Shown here: in pieces, positions 10,254-19,859 of the stretch | Layout: every line of letters starts with the position of its first letter | Numbering within the stretch: position 1 is the stretch's first letter | NCBI RefSeq assembly: GCF_016773205.1 | Contig: NZ_JAETWB010000002.1 | Span: 1 to 64,000, forward strand | Origin: Belnapia arida | GTDB taxonomy: Bacteria; Pseudomonadota; Alphaproteobacteria; Acetobacterales; Acetobacteraceae | DNA: 64,000 nucleotides | Reading direction: 5' to 3' | The notes under the pieces: model-generated | The model's database searches: none | Seen by the model: only the letters and a program-made list of their open reading frames with translations | What the model was told of the DNA's origin: nothing | Made by a program: the position numbers and the translations under genes

Positions 10254-11305
10254 TCGCCCTCGGCCGCGAGCCGGGCCGCCTCGTCCTCCTGGGTCAGGGC
10301 ATCGATGATCTCGTCGAAATCACCGAGCATGACCTTGTCGATCTTGTGCAGCGTCAGGCCGATGCGGTGGTCCGTCACCCGGCCCTGAGGGAAGTTGTAG
10401 GTGCGGATGCGCTCGCTGCGGTCGCCGGTGCCGACCTGGCTCTTGCGGTCGGCGGCCCGGCCCTCGCTGAGGCGGGCGCGCTGGGCCTCGTAGATGCGGG
10501 CGCGCAGCACCTTCATCGCCTTGGCGCGATTCTTGTGCTGGCTGCGCTCCTCCTGCATCGCCACCACCGTGCCCGTCGGGATGTGGGTGATGCGGACGGC
10601 ACTGTCGGTCTTGTTGACGTGCTGGCCGCCGGCGCCGCTCGCCCGGTAGGTGTCGATGCGGAGGTCGCTCTCGTTGATCTGCACGTCGACCTCCTCGGCC
10701 TCCGGCATGATGGCGACCGTCACCGTGGAGGTGTGGATGCGCCCCTGCGTCTCGGTGGCCGGCACGCGCTGGACGCGGTGGACGCCGCTCTCGTACTTGA
10801 AGCGGGCGAAGACGCCGGTGCCGGCGATCTCGGCCACGGCGCCCTTCACGCCGCCCAGCTCGCCCTCGTCATACTCCAGCACCTCGAAGCGCCAGCGGCG
10901 GCTCTCGGCATAGCGCTGGTAGGCGCGAAACAGCTCGGCGGCGAAGAGGGCGGCCTCGTCGCCGCCGGCGGCGGGGCGGATCTCGAGGATGGCGCTGCGC
11001 TCGTCGGCGCTGTCCTTCGGCAGGAGCATGAGGCGGACCTCGCGCTCCAGCCGCGGCACGGCCTCCTTCTGGGCGAGGTACTCGTCCTCGGCCAGCTCGC
11101 GCAGCTCGGGGTCGCCGAGCATGGCCTCGGCCTCGTCGCGGGCGCGGATGGCGGCGCGGAGGGCCTCGACCCGCTCGACCAGCGGCTCCAGCTCGGACAG
11201 TTCCTTGGAGAGGGCGCCGAACTGGCTGCCATCGGCGGTGGCGAGGAGGTGGCGGACCTCCTCGGCGCGGGTCAGGACGCGGTCGAGCTTGTCGGAAATG
11301 CTCAT
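10250..11305 (-). CDS. prfA: Peptide chain release factor 1
   Basis: 351-residue class I release factor that reads UAA and UAG. The GGQ motif is present in [17 protein letters not shown], and the N-terminal coiled domain begins [17 protein letters not shown]. The start at 11305 is fixed by alignment and by a 4-base ATGA overlap with the hisS stop; longer frames run into hisS. As RF1 is the factor that terminates at UAG, its intact presence argues against genome-wide reassignment of UAG, which matters for the amber-interrupted genes elsewhere in the window. Confidence 0.98.
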   Translation of the reverse strand: MSISDKLDRVLTRAEEVRHLLATADGSQFGALSKELSELEPLVERVEALRAAIRARDEAEAMLGDPELRELAEDEYLAQKEAVPRLEREVRLMLLPKDSADERSAILEIRPAAGGDEAALFAAELFRAYQRYAESRRWRFEVLEYDEGELGGVKGAVAEIAGTGVFARFKYESGVHRVQRVPATETQGRIHTSTVTVAIMPEAEEVDVQINESDLRIDTYRASGAGGQHVNKTDSAVRITHIPTGTVVAMQEERSQHKNRAKAMKVLRARIYEAQRARLSEGRAADRKSQVGTGDRSERIRTYNFPQGRVTDHRIGLTLHKIDKVMLGDFDEIIDALTQEDEAARLAAEGE

Positions 11306-12549
11306 GCGAGGCGGCCGGGGATCTCCGCCAGCGGGACCGTCTCCTGCGTGCCGGCGTCGAGGTCGCGGAGCTGGGCGGTGCCCTGCGCCAGCTCCTCCTC
11401 GCCGAGGATGACGGCGGCGCGGGCGGATTGGCGGTTGGCGCGCTCCATGCGGCGCTTCAAGTTGCCCTTGTAGGCGATTTCGGCCGTGATGCCGGCTCGG
11501 CGAAGGCTTTGCAGCAGGTGCAGGGCCTGGGCCTCGGCGGCATCGCCCACCGGAATCACGGCGACGGGGCGCGGCGCGGGCGGGGTGAGGTCCATGGCTT
11601 CCAGCAGCAGGGCGAGGCGGTCCACGCCGGCGGCCCAACCGACCGAAGGGGTGGGCGGGCCGCCCATCTCCTCGACCAGCCCGTTGTAGCGGCCACCACC
11701 CATCACCGTGCCCTGGGCGCCGAGCCGCTCGGTGACGAATTCGAAGGCGGTGTGGCTGTAGTAGTCGAGGCCACGCACGATCCGCGGGTTGATGCGGAAG
11801 GGCACGCCGAAGGCTGCGAGGTGGCGCTGCACGGCGTCGAAGAAGGCGGCGGCCTCGGGCGTTAGGTGGTCGAAGATGGTGGGGGCGTCGGCGATGATGG
11901 CGCGGTCGCCGGCATCCTTGCTGTCGAGGATGCGCAAGGGGTTGCGCTCCAGCCGCATGCGGCTGTCGGCGGAGAGCCGGTCCTGGTGGGCGGTGAAGTA
12001 GGCGACCAGCGCGGCGCGGTAGGCGTCGCGGCTCGGGGCGTCGCCGAGGGTGTTGATCTCGAGGACCGTGCCCTCGGTGATGCCGAGCGCCTGCTGGATG
12101 TGCCAGCCGCAGGCGATGACCTCGGCATCGGCCAGCGGCTCGGCGGCGCCGAGGATCTCGATGCCGATCTGGGTGAACTGGCGGTACCGGCCTTTCTGCG
12201 GCCGCTCGTAGCGGAACATCGGGCCGGCGTAGAAGACCTTGCGGGGCAGGTTCGCCTGGGTAAGCCCGTTACTAACCAGGGCGCGGCAGACGCCGGCGGT
12301 GTTCTCGGGCCGGAGGGTGACGCTCTCGCCGCCGCGGTCTTCGAAGCTGTACATCTCCTTCGAGACGACATCCGAGGTGTCGCCGAGGCCGCGGGCGAAG
12401 ACGCGGGTATCCTCGAAGATGGGCGTCGCCCATTCCTCGAAGCCGTAGAGCGTGGCGATCCGGCGCGCGGCCTCGATGACGTGGTGATGGCGGCGGAACT
12501 CATCGCCGATCAGGTCACGGGTGCCGCGGGCGGGTTGCAGGGGGGTCAT
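11302..12549 (-). CDS. hisS: Histidine--tRNA ligase
   Basis: 415-residue class II aminoacyl-tRNA synthetase. Motif 2 is visible in [20 protein letters not shown], histidine-specific motifs are [13 protein letters not shown] and GGGRYNGL, and the anticodon-binding domain follows from about residue 325. The start [18 protein letters not shown] matches the family start; frames extending to 13260 are antisense to the DUF4142 gene. It heads the hisS-prfA-prmC operon and diverges from the DUF4142 gene, with promoters expected in 12550-12678. Confidence 0.98.
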   Translation of the reverse strand: MTPLQPARGTRDLIGDEFRRHHHVIEAARRIATLYGFEEWATPIFEDTRVFARGLGDTSDVVSKEMYSFEDRGGESVTLRPENTAGVCRALVSNGLTQANLPRKVFYAGPMFRYERPQKGRYRQFTQIGIEILGAAEPLADAEVIACGWHIQQALGITEGTVLEINTLGDAPSRDAYRAALVAYFTAHQDRLSADSRMRLERNPLRILDSKDAGDRAIIADAPTIFDHLTPEAAAFFDAVQRHLAAFGVPFRINPRIVRGLDYYSHTAFEFVTERLGAQGTVMGGGRYNGLVEEMGGPPTPSVGWAAGVDRLALLLEAMDLTPPAPRPVAVIPVGDAAEAQALHLLQSLRRAGITAEIAYKGNLKRRMERANRQSARAAVILGEEELAQGTAQLRDLDAGTQETVPLAEIPGRLA

Positions 12550-12678
12550 GGGATGCCGGATAGCCCTCCGCCCGGTCCAGGGCAAGCGATCCGGGGCAAG
12601 CGACGCAACGGAACGGCGCCGGTTCTCAGGCGCTGTTACATCGCCCGCTCGCGGGATCCCACGGTAAGGAGACGCAGG

Positions 12679-13266
12679 ATGAGACAATGGCTCTGGTCGG
12701 CGGCGCTGATGCCCGCCCTGCTCATGGGCTGCGCCCAGACCCAGCAGGCGGCGGACACCACCGTTGCCGCGGCGAAGGCGCAGGTGAACCCGACCCTCTC
12801 CACCACTGATGCCGGGTTCATGACGACGGCGACCCGCGGCGGCATCGCCGAGGTGCAGATGGGCCGGCTGGCCCAGCAACGCGGAAGCTCCCCGGCGGTG
12901 CGGCGCCTCGGCGAGCGGATGGTGGCGGACCATACCCGCGTCAACCAGGAGATGCTGACCCTCGCCCAGCAGAAGCAGATCACCCCACCGGACAGCATGG
13001 GCGCCCAGCACCAGGCGATGTACGACCGGCTGGCCGGGATGCGCGGCCGGGCCTTCGACCGGGCCTTCGCCCAGGCGATGGTCGCGGATCACCAGGAGGA
13101 TGTGGAGGCCTTCCAGACCGAGGCACGGGACGGCACCGACCCGGATGTGAAGGCCTTCGCCCAGCGCCACCTGCCGCTGCTGCAGGAGCATCTGCAGGCG
13201 GCGCAGCGGCTGGAAGGGACGCGGACCAGCGCGCGGGGCGCCACCCACAGCCACAGCCACCGCTGA
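12679..13266 (+). CDS. DUF4142 lipoprotein
   Basis: 195-residue predicted lipoprotein: signal [18 protein letters not shown] with the lipobox cysteine at residue 18. The DUF4142 helical-bundle domain (about 45-180) contains ...[37 protein letters not shown] and [12 protein letters not shown]. The two histidine patches (DHT, DHQ) resemble ferritin-like bundles, but metal binding is not shown. The tail ends HSHSHR. A good ribosome site (AAGGAG) precedes the ATG. It is a single gene facing the ispG unit tail-to-tail. Confidence 0.9.
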   Translation: MRQWLWSAALMPALLMGCAQTQQAADTTVAAAKAQVNPTLSTTDAGFMTTATRGGIAEVQMGRLAQQRGSSPAVRRLGERMVADHTRVNQEMLTLAQQKQITPPDSMGAQHQAMYDRLAGMRGRAFDRAFAQAMVADHQEDVEAFQTEARDGTDPDVKAFAQRHLPLLQEHLQAAQRLEGTRTSARGATHSHSHR

Positions 13267-13289
13267 AGTACCTCAGGACCGCTTGCCGC

Positions 13290-13442
13290 TCAGCGCGGCA
13301 GGCGGTCCGCCAGGGTAATGGCGAGAAAGAGTACGAGCTCCGCCAGCAGCATCCAGCCGAGGCCGCGAAGGTCGCGGGGCGCAGCCTCCTCCCGCGGCTT
13401 CAGCCGGCCGAGCAGCAGGGCGGAGAAGCCGAGGCCGTTCAC
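13290..13442 (-). CDS. Small single-pass membrane protein coupled to ispG (hypothetical)
   Basis: A 50-residue ORF starting GTG at 13442, only two bases after the ispG TAG. It begins MNGLGFSALLLGRLKPREEA, has one hydrophobic helix at about 29-45 (GWMLLAELVLFLAITLA), and ends DRLPR before TGA at 13290-13292. It has no ribosome site of its own beyond the end of ispG, so it would depend on translational coupling. I do not recognise a family. Membrane helix, tight spacing and a clean stop make it more likely real than chance, but this is unproven. Confidence 0.5.
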   Translation of the reverse strand: MNGLGFSALLLGRLKPREEAAPRDLRGLGWMLLAELVLFLAITLADRLPR

Positions 13443-13444
13443 CG

Positions 13445-14575
13445 CTATTCCGCCGCGAGCGCAGCCTTCTCGGCCGCGTCCGCGGCCTTGATCGCCTCGA
13501 CCCGGCGCTCCACCAGCTCGACCAAGTGGTCGACCATGGCCGCCTCGTCGATGGTGTGGTCGGTCTTGCCGGAGGCGTAGATCATGTGCCGGCCGGCGCC
13601 GCCGCCGGTCAGGCCGATATCGGTCATCAGCGCCTCGCCGGGGCCGTTCACCACGCAGCCGATGATCGAGAGCGTCACCGGCGTCTCGATATGGGCCAGC
13701 CGCTCCTCCAGCGTCTCCACCGTCTTGATGACGTTGAAGCCCTGCCGGGCGCAGGAGGGGCAGGAGATGATCTTCACGCCGCGATGCCGCAGCCCGAGGG
13801 ACTTCAGCATCTCCCAGCCGACATGCACCTCCTCCTCCGGTTCCGCCGAGAGCGAGACGCGGAGGGTGTCGCCGATGCCGGACCAGAGCAGGTTGCCGAG
13901 GCCGATGGAGCTTTTCACCGTGCCGGTGCGCTTGCCGCCCGCCTCGGTGATGCCGATGTGCAGCGGGTGGTCGCAGACCTCGGCCAGCTGCTGGTAGGCG
14001 GCGACGGCCAGGAAGACGTCGGAGGCCTTCACGCTGATCTTGAACTCGTGGAAGTCGTTGTCCTGCAGGTGGGCGGCGTGCCAGAGCGCGCTCTCGACCA
14101 GCGCCTCCGGGTTGGGCTCGCCGTACTTGTCGAGCAGGTGCTTCTCGAGCGAGCCGCCGTTGACGCCGATGCGGATCGAGCAGCCGTAGTCGCGGGCGGC
14201 CTTCACCACCTCCTTCACCCGCTCGGGGCTGCCGATGTTACCCGGGTTGATGCGGAGGCAGGCGGCGCCCGCCTTTGCCGCCTCGATGGCGCGGCGGTAG
14301 TGGAAGTGGATGTCGGCGACGATCGGGACATTCACCTCGCGCACGATCTCATGCAGCGCGGCGGTGCTCTCCGGCGTCGGGCAGGAGACGCGGACGATGT
14401 CGACGCCCGCCACCTCGGCCCGGCGGATCTGGGCGATGGTCGCCGCGGCATCCTCGGTCGGGGTGTTGGTCATGGTCTGGACGGTGATCGGGGCGTCGCC
14501 GCCGACCGGCACCTTGCCCACCATGATCTGGCGCGACTTGCGCCGGGTGATCATCTGGTACGGGCGATAGCTCAT
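13445..14575 (-). CDS. ispG: 4-hydroxy-3-methylbut-2-enyl diphosphate synthase (IspG/GcpE)
   Basis: 376-residue iron-sulfur enzyme of the MEP pathway that reduces MEcPP to HMBPP, providing isoprenoid precursors (also needed for the hopanoids made by the hpn genes in this window). The 4Fe-4S ligands are visible in [12 protein letters not shown] and GCVVNGPGE. The N-terminal TIM-barrel domain begins [20 protein letters not shown]. The start at 14575 (MSYRPYQM) fits the family; the frame could extend to 14635 but that adds a poorly matching tail. A RodZ-like gene lies 73 bases upstream on the same strand, a common neighbour of ispG in alphaproteobacteria. Confidence 0.98.
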   Translation of the reverse strand: MSYRPYQMITRRKSRQIMVGKVPVGGDAPITVQTMTNTPTEDAAATIAQIRRAEVAGVDIVRVSCPTPESTAALHEIVREVNVPIVADIHFHYRRAIEAAKAGAACLRINPGNIGSPERVKEVVKAARDYGCSIRIGVNGGSLEKHLLDKYGEPNPEALVESALWHAAHLQDNDFHEFKISVKASDVFLAVAAYQQLAEVCDHPLHIGITEAGGKRTGTVKSSIGLGNLLWSGIGDTLRVSLSAEPEEEVHVGWEMLKSLGLRHRGVKIISCPSCARQGFNVIKTVETLEERLAHIETPVTLSIIGCVVNGPGEALMTDIGLTGGGAGRHMIYASGKTDHTIDEAAMVDHLVELVERRVEAIKAADAAEKAALAAE

Positions 14576-14648
14576 GCGGTGAAATCCCGTTTGGGTCCTG
14601 GCGGGCAATATGGCAGCGCGGGCGGCGATGCCCAAGCCGCCTGGCGGA

Positions 14649-15545
14649 TCATTGCGCTGGGCGTGGCGCGACGGCCTGGGGCGGCTGGCCGGATTTCAGC
14701 CGCTCCGGCTCCAGCAGCAGGTCGCGGCGGACGGGCTGGGCGCCACCGAGCGCCGGCACCGGCTGGCCATCCACCAGGATGTCGAGCCCGCCGGCATTGC
14801 CGGTGCTGAAGAGCAGGCCCTCGCGCGGCGGGACGGCATAGGTCTCGCCCGGGCGGAGGACACGGTTGAGGATCACCGTGCCGGTGCCGCGGTCGCGGAG
14901 CTGGATCCAGCTTTCCGACCTGGCACGGATGAGGATGCGACCCTCGGGCGCGGCGGCCGGGGCTGCGGGCGGGGCTGCGGCGGGGGCCAGGGGGGGCACC
15001 GGCGCCGCCTGCGCGGTCGTCGGCGAGGGGGCGGGCGGTGCCATCGGCGAGGGCGGCGGCGCGGCGAGGCTGGGCGCCGGCTCCAGCCGGGCGGCCTGCT
15101 CGATGCGGGGCGGGACCGGGGCGACGGCATCCACCGTGCGGTCACCGCTGCCGGACCATTGGTACCAGCCGATATAGGCGCCGACCGCGAGCACGGCGCC
15201 GCCCAGGATCACCGCGCCGGCAGGCAGGCCGCGCTCCGGCACCGGCTCGGGGAAGACGAGGTCGGTCTTGCGCTGTACCACCGGGCCGCTGGCCTCGCGG
15301 AAGCGGCGGACGACCTCGTCCTCGTCGAGGCCAAGGGCGCGGGCATAGGTGCGGACGAAACCGACGGCATAGGCAGGGGCCGGCAGGTCGCGCACGCGGC
15401 CCTCCTCCAGCGCCACCAGATAGGGGCGGCGGATGCGAAGCGAGGCGGCGATGTCATCGACGGAAAGGCCGAGGGCGAAGCGGGCGTCGCGCAACTCCTC
15501 GCCAAGCCGGGCGGCCTCGCCGGCGGTGGGTTCGGGGCGTTTCAT
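14649..15545 (-). CDS. RodZ-like helix-turn-helix membrane protein
   Basis: 298-residue bitopic membrane protein. An N-terminal HTH_25 domain (about 8-80: [21 protein letters not shown]... [20 protein letters not shown]) is cytoplasmic, one membrane helix follows at about 130-148 ([19 protein letters not shown]), then a Pro/Ala-rich periplasmic linker and a C-terminal DUF4115 beta-domain ([23 protein letters not shown]). This matches RodZ, which links MreB to the envelope, though many alphaproteobacterial copies are simply called 'helix-turn-helix domain protein'. Upstream of ispG on the same strand. Confidence 0.9.
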   Translation of the reverse strand: MKRPEPTAGEAARLGEELRDARFALGLSVDDIAASLRIRRPYLVALEEGRVRDLPAPAYAVGFVRTYARALGLDEDEVVRRFREASGPVVQRKTDLVFPEPVPERGLPAGAVILGGAVLAVGAYIGWYQWSGSGDRTVDAVAPVPPRIEQAARLEPAPSLAAPPPSPMAPPAPSPTTAQAAPVPPLAPAAAPPAAPAAAPEGRILIRARSESWIQLRDRGTGTVILNRVLRPGETYAVPPREGLLFSTGNAGGLDILVDGQPVPALGGAQPVRRDLLLEPERLKSGQPPQAVAPRPAQ

Positions 15546-15646
15546 GGTGTCCAGCACGTCGCCGGGATTTAGACCCTGGCCAGCCCTGCGGCAAACCGAA
15601 TCGCATCCTCGGTTGCGCATGTCATGCGCCCGTCACCCGCTGCGGC

Positions 15647-16684
15647 TCAACCTCCCCGTCGGGCGAGGGCGGCGGCGGCCTGGCCGATCAGCTCGGCGAT
15701 GATCTCGGCCGCCGGGGCCTCGCGGTCCACCATGCCGACGGACTGGCCGGCCATCAGGCTGCCATTCTCCACATCGCCGTCGACCACGGCGCGGCGGAGG
15801 GCGCCGGCCCAGAAATGCTCGATCTCGAGCTGGGCCGCGTCCTTCGCCAGCTCGCCGGACTGGAAGCGCGCCAGCACCTCGGCTTGGTGGGCCATGAAGC
15901 GCTTGGTCCCGGCATTGGTGAGCGCGCGCACCGGGATGACGGGGAAGCGCTCGTCGATCTGCAGGGTCGGCACGGCGTCGCGGGCGGCGCCGCGGATGAA
16001 GGCGCGCTTGAACAGCGGATGGGCGACGCATTCGGTCGCGCAGACGAAGCGGGTGCCGAGCTGCGCGCCGGCGGCGCCCATTTCCAGGTAGGAGAGCATG
16101 GCCTCGCCGCGGCCGATGCCCCCCGCCACGAAGATCGGCACCTGGTTGGCCATGGCGGGCAGGATCTCCTGCGCTAGGACGTTGAGCGAGACCGGACCGA
16201 TATGGCCACCGGCCTCGGAGCCTTCGATCACCAGGGTATCGGCGCCGGAGCGGACCAGCTTCTTCGCTAGGGCGAGGGCCGGGGCGAAGCAGACGACCTT
16301 GGCGCCGCCCTCCTTCGCCCGCTTGATCGCCGAGCCAGGCGGGATGCCGCCGGCGAAGACGATATGCCCGACCTTCGCCTCCAGGCAGGTCTCGACCAGC
16401 GCGTCGAGGCGCGGGTGCATGGTGATGAGGTTCACGCCGAAGGGGCGGCGGGTCAGCGCCTGGGTGCCGGCGATCTCCTGGGCCAGCCGGTCGGGCTCCA
16501 TCGCCCCGCAGGCGATGACGCCGAAGGCGCCGGCATTGGAGAGGGCGGCGACGAGATTGCGCTCGCTGACCCAGGACATGGCGCCGCCGAGGATGGCGTA
16601 GCGGCTGCCGAGGAAGGCGGCGCCGCGCTCCATCAACCGGTCGAGCGCGGCCATGCCCGGCGCGAGGGGGGTGATGCCGTCCAT
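15647..16684 (-). CDS. Nitronate monooxygenase-family FMN protein
   Basis: 345-residue TIM-barrel flavoprotein of the 2-nitropropane dioxygenase/FabK superfamily. Visible blocks are RYAILGGAMSWVSERNLVAALSNAG, EGSEAGGHIGP (the phosphate-binding and catalytic-histidine region) and VPIFVAGGIGRGEAMLSYLEMGAAGAQLGTRFV. The EAGGH histidine is typical of the nitronate-oxidising class, but family members also include enoyl-ACP reductases, so the substrate is not decided. Its ATG overlaps the lysC stop (ATGA), an unusual partner for an aspartokinase. Confidence 0.88.
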   Translation of the reverse strand: MDGITPLAPGMAALDRLMERGAAFLGSRYAILGGAMSWVSERNLVAALSNAGAFGVIACGAMEPDRLAQEIAGTQALTRRPFGVNLITMHPRLDALVETCLEAKVGHIVFAGGIPPGSAIKRAKEGGAKVVCFAPALALAKKLVRSGADTLVIEGSEAGGHIGPVSLNVLAQEILPAMANQVPIFVAGGIGRGEAMLSYLEMGAAGAQLGTRFVCATECVAHPLFKRAFIRGAARDAVPTLQIDERFPVIPVRALTNAGTKRFMAHQAEVLARFQSGELAKDAAQLEIEHFWAGALRRAVVDGDVENGSLMAGQSVGMVDREAPAAEIIAELIGQAAAALARRGG

Positions 16685-17907
16685 CAGCCGGGGCCGTCCA
16701 GGCCATAGGCGGTGTGGAGGGCGCGCACCGCGAGCTCGGTGTAGTCGGCGCCGACCAGGACGCTCACCTTGATCTCGCTGGTGGAAATGACCTGGATGTT
16801 GATGCCCTTCTCGGCCAGGGCGCCGAACATGGTGTTGGCGACACCCGCATGGCTGCGCATGCCGACGCCGACGACGCTGATCTTGGCGACGTTCGGGTCG
16901 GCGACCAGGCTTTCGAAGCCCATCTCGGCCCGGGCCTTCTCCAGCACGTCCTGGGCGCGGGCGAGGTCGGCCTTGCCGACGGTGAAGGTCATGTCGGTGG
17001 TGCTGTCGGCGCCGATGTTCTGGACGATCATGTCCACGTTGACGTTCGCCTTCGCCAAGGTGCCGAAGACATTGGCGGCGACGCCCGGCCGGTCCGGCAC
17101 GCGCCTGAGCGTCACCTTGGCGTCGTCACGGGAATAGGCGATGCCGCTTACGACCGGCTGTTCCACGATCTCGTCCTCATCCACCACCAGGGAACCTGGC
17201 TTGTCCTCGAAACTGGAGAGCACCTGCACCCGCACGCGCTGCTTCATCGCCAGCTCGACTGAGCGGGTCTGCAGCACCTTGGCACCCACCGAGGCAAGTT
17301 CCAGCATCTCCTCGTAGGAAATGCGCTCTAGCTTGCGGGCGCGGGGGACGATGCGGGGGTCGGTGGTGTAGATGCCGTCGACATCGGTGTAGATATCGCA
17401 ACGGTCGGCCTTCACCGCGGCGGCGATGGCGACGGCCGAGAGGTCGGAGCCGCCGCGGCCGAGGGTCGTGACGCGGTTTCGCACCGGCTCCAGCCCCTGG
17501 AAGCCGGCGATGACGGGCACCTGCCCGCCCTGCATCCGCTCGATCAGGAGCGAGCCCTCGATGCTCTCGACGCGGGCCTTGCCATGGGCGGCATCGGTGA
17601 GGATCGGCACCTGCCAGCCCTGCCAGGACCGGGCATCGACGCCGATGGTCTGCAGCGCGATGGCCAGCAGGCCGATGGTCACCTGCTCGCCGGTGGCGAC
17701 GACCGTGTCGTATTCGCGGGCGTCATGCAGCGGCGACAGCTCCTGGCACCATTTGACGAGTTGGTTCGTCACGCCGGACATGGCGGAGACCACCACGGCG
17801 ACCTCGTTCCCCGCCTCCACCTCGCGCTGGACGCGGCGGGCGACGTTGCGGATACGGTCGAGATCGGCGACGGAAGTGCCGCCGAACTTCATCACGATGC
17901 GGGCCAT
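16684..17907 (-). CDS. lysC: Aspartate kinase
   Basis: 407-residue aspartokinase, the first step from aspartate to lysine, threonine and methionine (metX in this window acts further down the same branch). The kinase domain begins [20 protein letters not shown], with [38 protein letters not shown] near the middle. Two ACT domains at the C-terminus (about 265-400; e.g. [30 protein letters not shown]) indicate feedback control by end products. Length is usual for the single-polypeptide class. It diverges from ubiG. Confidence 0.97.
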   Translation of the reverse strand: MARIVMKFGGTSVADLDRIRNVARRVQREVEAGNEVAVVVSAMSGVTNQLVKWCQELSPLHDAREYDTVVATGEQVTIGLLAIALQTIGVDARSWQGWQVPILTDAAHGKARVESIEGSLLIERMQGGQVPVIAGFQGLEPVRNRVTTLGRGGSDLSAVAIAAAVKADRCDIYTDVDGIYTTDPRIVPRARKLERISYEEMLELASVGAKVLQTRSVELAMKQRVRVQVLSSFEDKPGSLVVDEDEIVEQPVVSGIAYSRDDAKVTLRRVPDRPGVAANVFGTLAKANVNVDMIVQNIGADSTTDMTFTVGKADLARAQDVLEKARAEMGFESLVADPNVAKISVVGVGMRSHAGVANTMFGALAEKGINIQVISTSEIKVSVLVGADYTELAVRALHTAYGLDGPG

Positions 17908-18015
17908 GGCGGGGCGTCTGGGTCCGAATTAGGGCCGTGGCGGCAGTTGCGGCCACGGGAAAGGCGGCACAGATACCGATCCGGCCTTCGGGCCGCAACC
18001 GGAAGAGGAGCGCGT

Positions 18016-18708
18016 ATGCCGGGACCCGGAACCGCGATCGGCGCGGAGATCGCCAAATTCGACCGGCTGGCGGCCGAATGGTGGGACCCGAAGGGGCCGA
18101 TGGCGCCGCTGCATGCGATGAACCCGGCGCGGATGGGCTGGATCGTCCAGCGGCTGGGCGGGATGCTCGATGGGCTGCGGGTGCTGGATGTCGGCTGCGG
18201 GGCGGGGCTCGCCAGCGAAGCCCTGGCGCGGGCCGGAGCGCGGGTGACGGGGCTGGATGCCGCCGCCAGCGCGCTCGGGGCGGCCAGGGCGCATGCAGCG
18301 AGCCAAGGTCTCGCAATCGACTACCGGGAGGGGATGCCGGAGACGCTGGAGGCCGGCGGCTTCGACGCCGTCATCGCCCTCGAGGTGATCGAGCATGTGG
18401 CGGACCGGGTGGAGTTCTGCCGGCAGCTTGCGCGGCTGGTGAAGCCCGGCGGGCCGGTCTTCCTCTCGACGCTGAACCGGACGCCGCGCTCCTTCCTGAT
18501 GGCAAAGCTCGGGGCGGAATACCTGCTGCGGCTGCTGCCGGTGGGCACGCATGACTGGCGGATGTTCGTGCGGCCGGCGGAGCTCGGCGCCGACCTCCGG
18601 GCGGCGGGGTTGCGCGTCGCGGACATCACCGGGCTGACGATGGGGCCGGGTGGCAGCTGGCGGACCAGCCGCGACGTGGGCGTCAACTACATGGTGATGG
18701 CGCGGTAG
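18016..18708 (+). CDS. ubiG: Ubiquinone biosynthesis O-methyltransferase UbiG
   Basis: 230-residue SAM-dependent methyltransferase catalysing the two O-methylations of ubiquinone synthesis. The UbiG signature AEWWDPKGPMAPLHAMNPARMGWI is near the N-terminus, motif I is VLDVGCGAGLASEALARAGA, and the C-terminus GGSWRTSRDVGVNYMV matches UbiG. The start at 18016 follows GAAGAGGAG. It is divergent from lysC and ends three bases from the convergent DUF1178 gene. Ubiquinol is the electron donor of the cydAB-type oxidase encoded later. Confidence 0.95.
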   Translation: MPGPGTAIGAEIAKFDRLAAEWWDPKGPMAPLHAMNPARMGWIVQRLGGMLDGLRVLDVGCGAGLASEALARAGARVTGLDAAASALGAARAHAASQGLAIDYREGMPETLEAGGFDAVIALEVIEHVADRVEFCRQLARLVKPGGPVFLSTLNRTPRSFLMAKLGAEYLLRLLPVGTHDWRMFVRPAELGADLRAAGLRVADITGLTMGPGGSWRTSRDVGVNYMVMAR

Positions 18709-18711
18709 AGG

Positions 18712-19176
18712 CTAATCCGCCAGCGGCACCCAGGGGATGCGGGCGACCTCGACGCCCTCGTCCCGCAGCGCCTCGGCATCGGCATCCGAGGCTTCGCCGT
18801 AGATGGCGGTGCGCTCGCTCTCGCCGCGATGGAGCTTGCGGGCCTCCTCGGCGAAGTCGCGGCCGACATAGTCGGCGCGCTTCTCGATCTCGGAACGGAC
18901 GCGCTGGAGAAAGGCGACCATCTGTGCCGGGATGGGTGGCGGCGGAGCTGCGGGGGCGGGCGCCGGAGCCTCGGCGACGGGGGCCGGGGCCTCTTTCGCG
19001 CGGCTGCGGCCCTTCTTCGGGATGGCCGGGGCCATCAGACGCTTGCTGACATCCTTCGAGCCGCAGACCGGGCATTCGACGAAGCCGGCCTTTGATTGGG
19101 CAGCGAAGGCCTCGCTGTCCTTGAACCAGCTGTCGAAGTCATGCCCGGCGCCGCAGCGCAGATCGTAGTGGATCAT
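18712..19176 (-). CDS. DUF1178 family protein
   Basis: 154-residue protein of unknown function, common in alpha- and betaproteobacteria. It opens MIHYDLRCGAGHDFDSWFKDS and contains a putative zinc pair (C8 with CPVCGSKDVSKRLMAP). The middle is a Pro/Ala linker, and the C-terminal half (FLQRVRSEIEKRADYVGRDFAEEARKLHRGE...) is the other conserved block, ending VARIPWVPLAD. It lies downstream of grxC on the same strand. Confidence 0.9.
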   Translation of the reverse strand: MIHYDLRCGAGHDFDSWFKDSEAFAAQSKAGFVECPVCGSKDVSKRLMAPAIPKKGRSRAKEAPAPVAEAPAPAPAAPPPPIPAQMVAFLQRVRSEIEKRADYVGRDFAEEARKLHRGESERTAIYGEASDADAEALRDEGVEVARIPWVPLAD

Positions 19177-19274
19177 TCCCCGCTCTTCCCTGGGCCCGGA
19201 TCGGGCCGCAACCGGCCTGCAATATAGCCTGGCAGTTGAGCAATTCGAGTGCCAGACCCTTGCGCCGGCGGAAT

Positions 19275-19532
19275 TCAGGCGACGAGCAGCGGGTCCAGCC
19301 TGCCGGAGCGGTCAAGGGCGGAGAGCTCGTCCGAACCGCCGACAGCCCGCCCGTCGATGAAGATCTGCGGCACGGTGGTGCGGCCGCCGGAGCGGGCGAT
19401 AGCGTCCTTCCGGGCCTGAGAGCCGGTGGGGGCGTCGATTTCCTCGAACGCCACGCCCTTCCTGCCGAGAAGCGCCTTGGCGCGGTCGCAGTAGGGGCAG
19501 AACGGGATGGTGTAGATTTCGACCTTGGGCAT
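19275..19532 (-). CDS. grxC: Glutaredoxin 3
   Basis: 85-residue dithiol glutaredoxin with the CPYC active site (IPFCPYCDRAKALL), the cis-proline TVPQIFIDG loop and GGSDEL glutathione-binding end. It reduces disulfides with glutathione in the cytoplasm. The start at 19532 matches the family; a longer frame to 19661 is not homologous. In many alphaproteobacteria grxC sits next to comF and ubiG as here. Confidence 0.96.
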   Translation of the reverse strand: MPKVEIYTIPFCPYCDRAKALLGRKGVAFEEIDAPTGSQARKDAIARSGGRTTVPQIFIDGRAVGGSDELSALDRSGRLDPLLVA

Positions 19533-19563
19533 AGCATGGAGCTTGGCACCCGACCCATGCGGA

Positions 19564-19797
19564 TCAAGGGCCGGGGAGGATCGCGAGGCTGAGCAGGATC
19601 GCCGCCGGGGCGAAGACCAGGGCGAGGGCGAAATGGCGGAGCGCATGCTCCTCCTCCGCACTGCGGCCGGAGCGTGATGGCCCTGCGGCGGGGTGGGGCG
19701 GCTCGGGCGGCGCCGGCGCCGGGGTGCGACGGCTGAGAATGGGCTCCGCCGGCGGGGGCGGGATGGTGAAGGGGTCGGGCTCGGGGGTTTCGGGCAT
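19564..19797 (-). CDS. Small proline-rich protein with one C-terminal membrane helix (hypothetical)
   Basis: 77 residues between comF and grxC on the same strand. The first ~50 residues are acidic/proline-rich (MPETPEPDPFTIPPPPAEPI...), followed by a basic patch and a hydrophobic helix at about 57-75 (ALALVFAPAAILLSLAIL). No family recognised. The ATG, position within a co-directional run and a plausible tail-anchored layout support it, but composition bias makes chance possible. Confidence 0.5.
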   Translation of the reverse strand: MPETPEPDPFTIPPPPAEPILSRRTPAPAPPEPPHPAAGPSRSGRSAEEEHALRHFALALVFAPAAILLSLAILPGP

Positions 19798-19859
19798 CCT
19801 GCCGCATCCGTCCGTACTGGCTGACGCGGGCAGTCTCGCCGATCCCCATTAAGGCGAGG

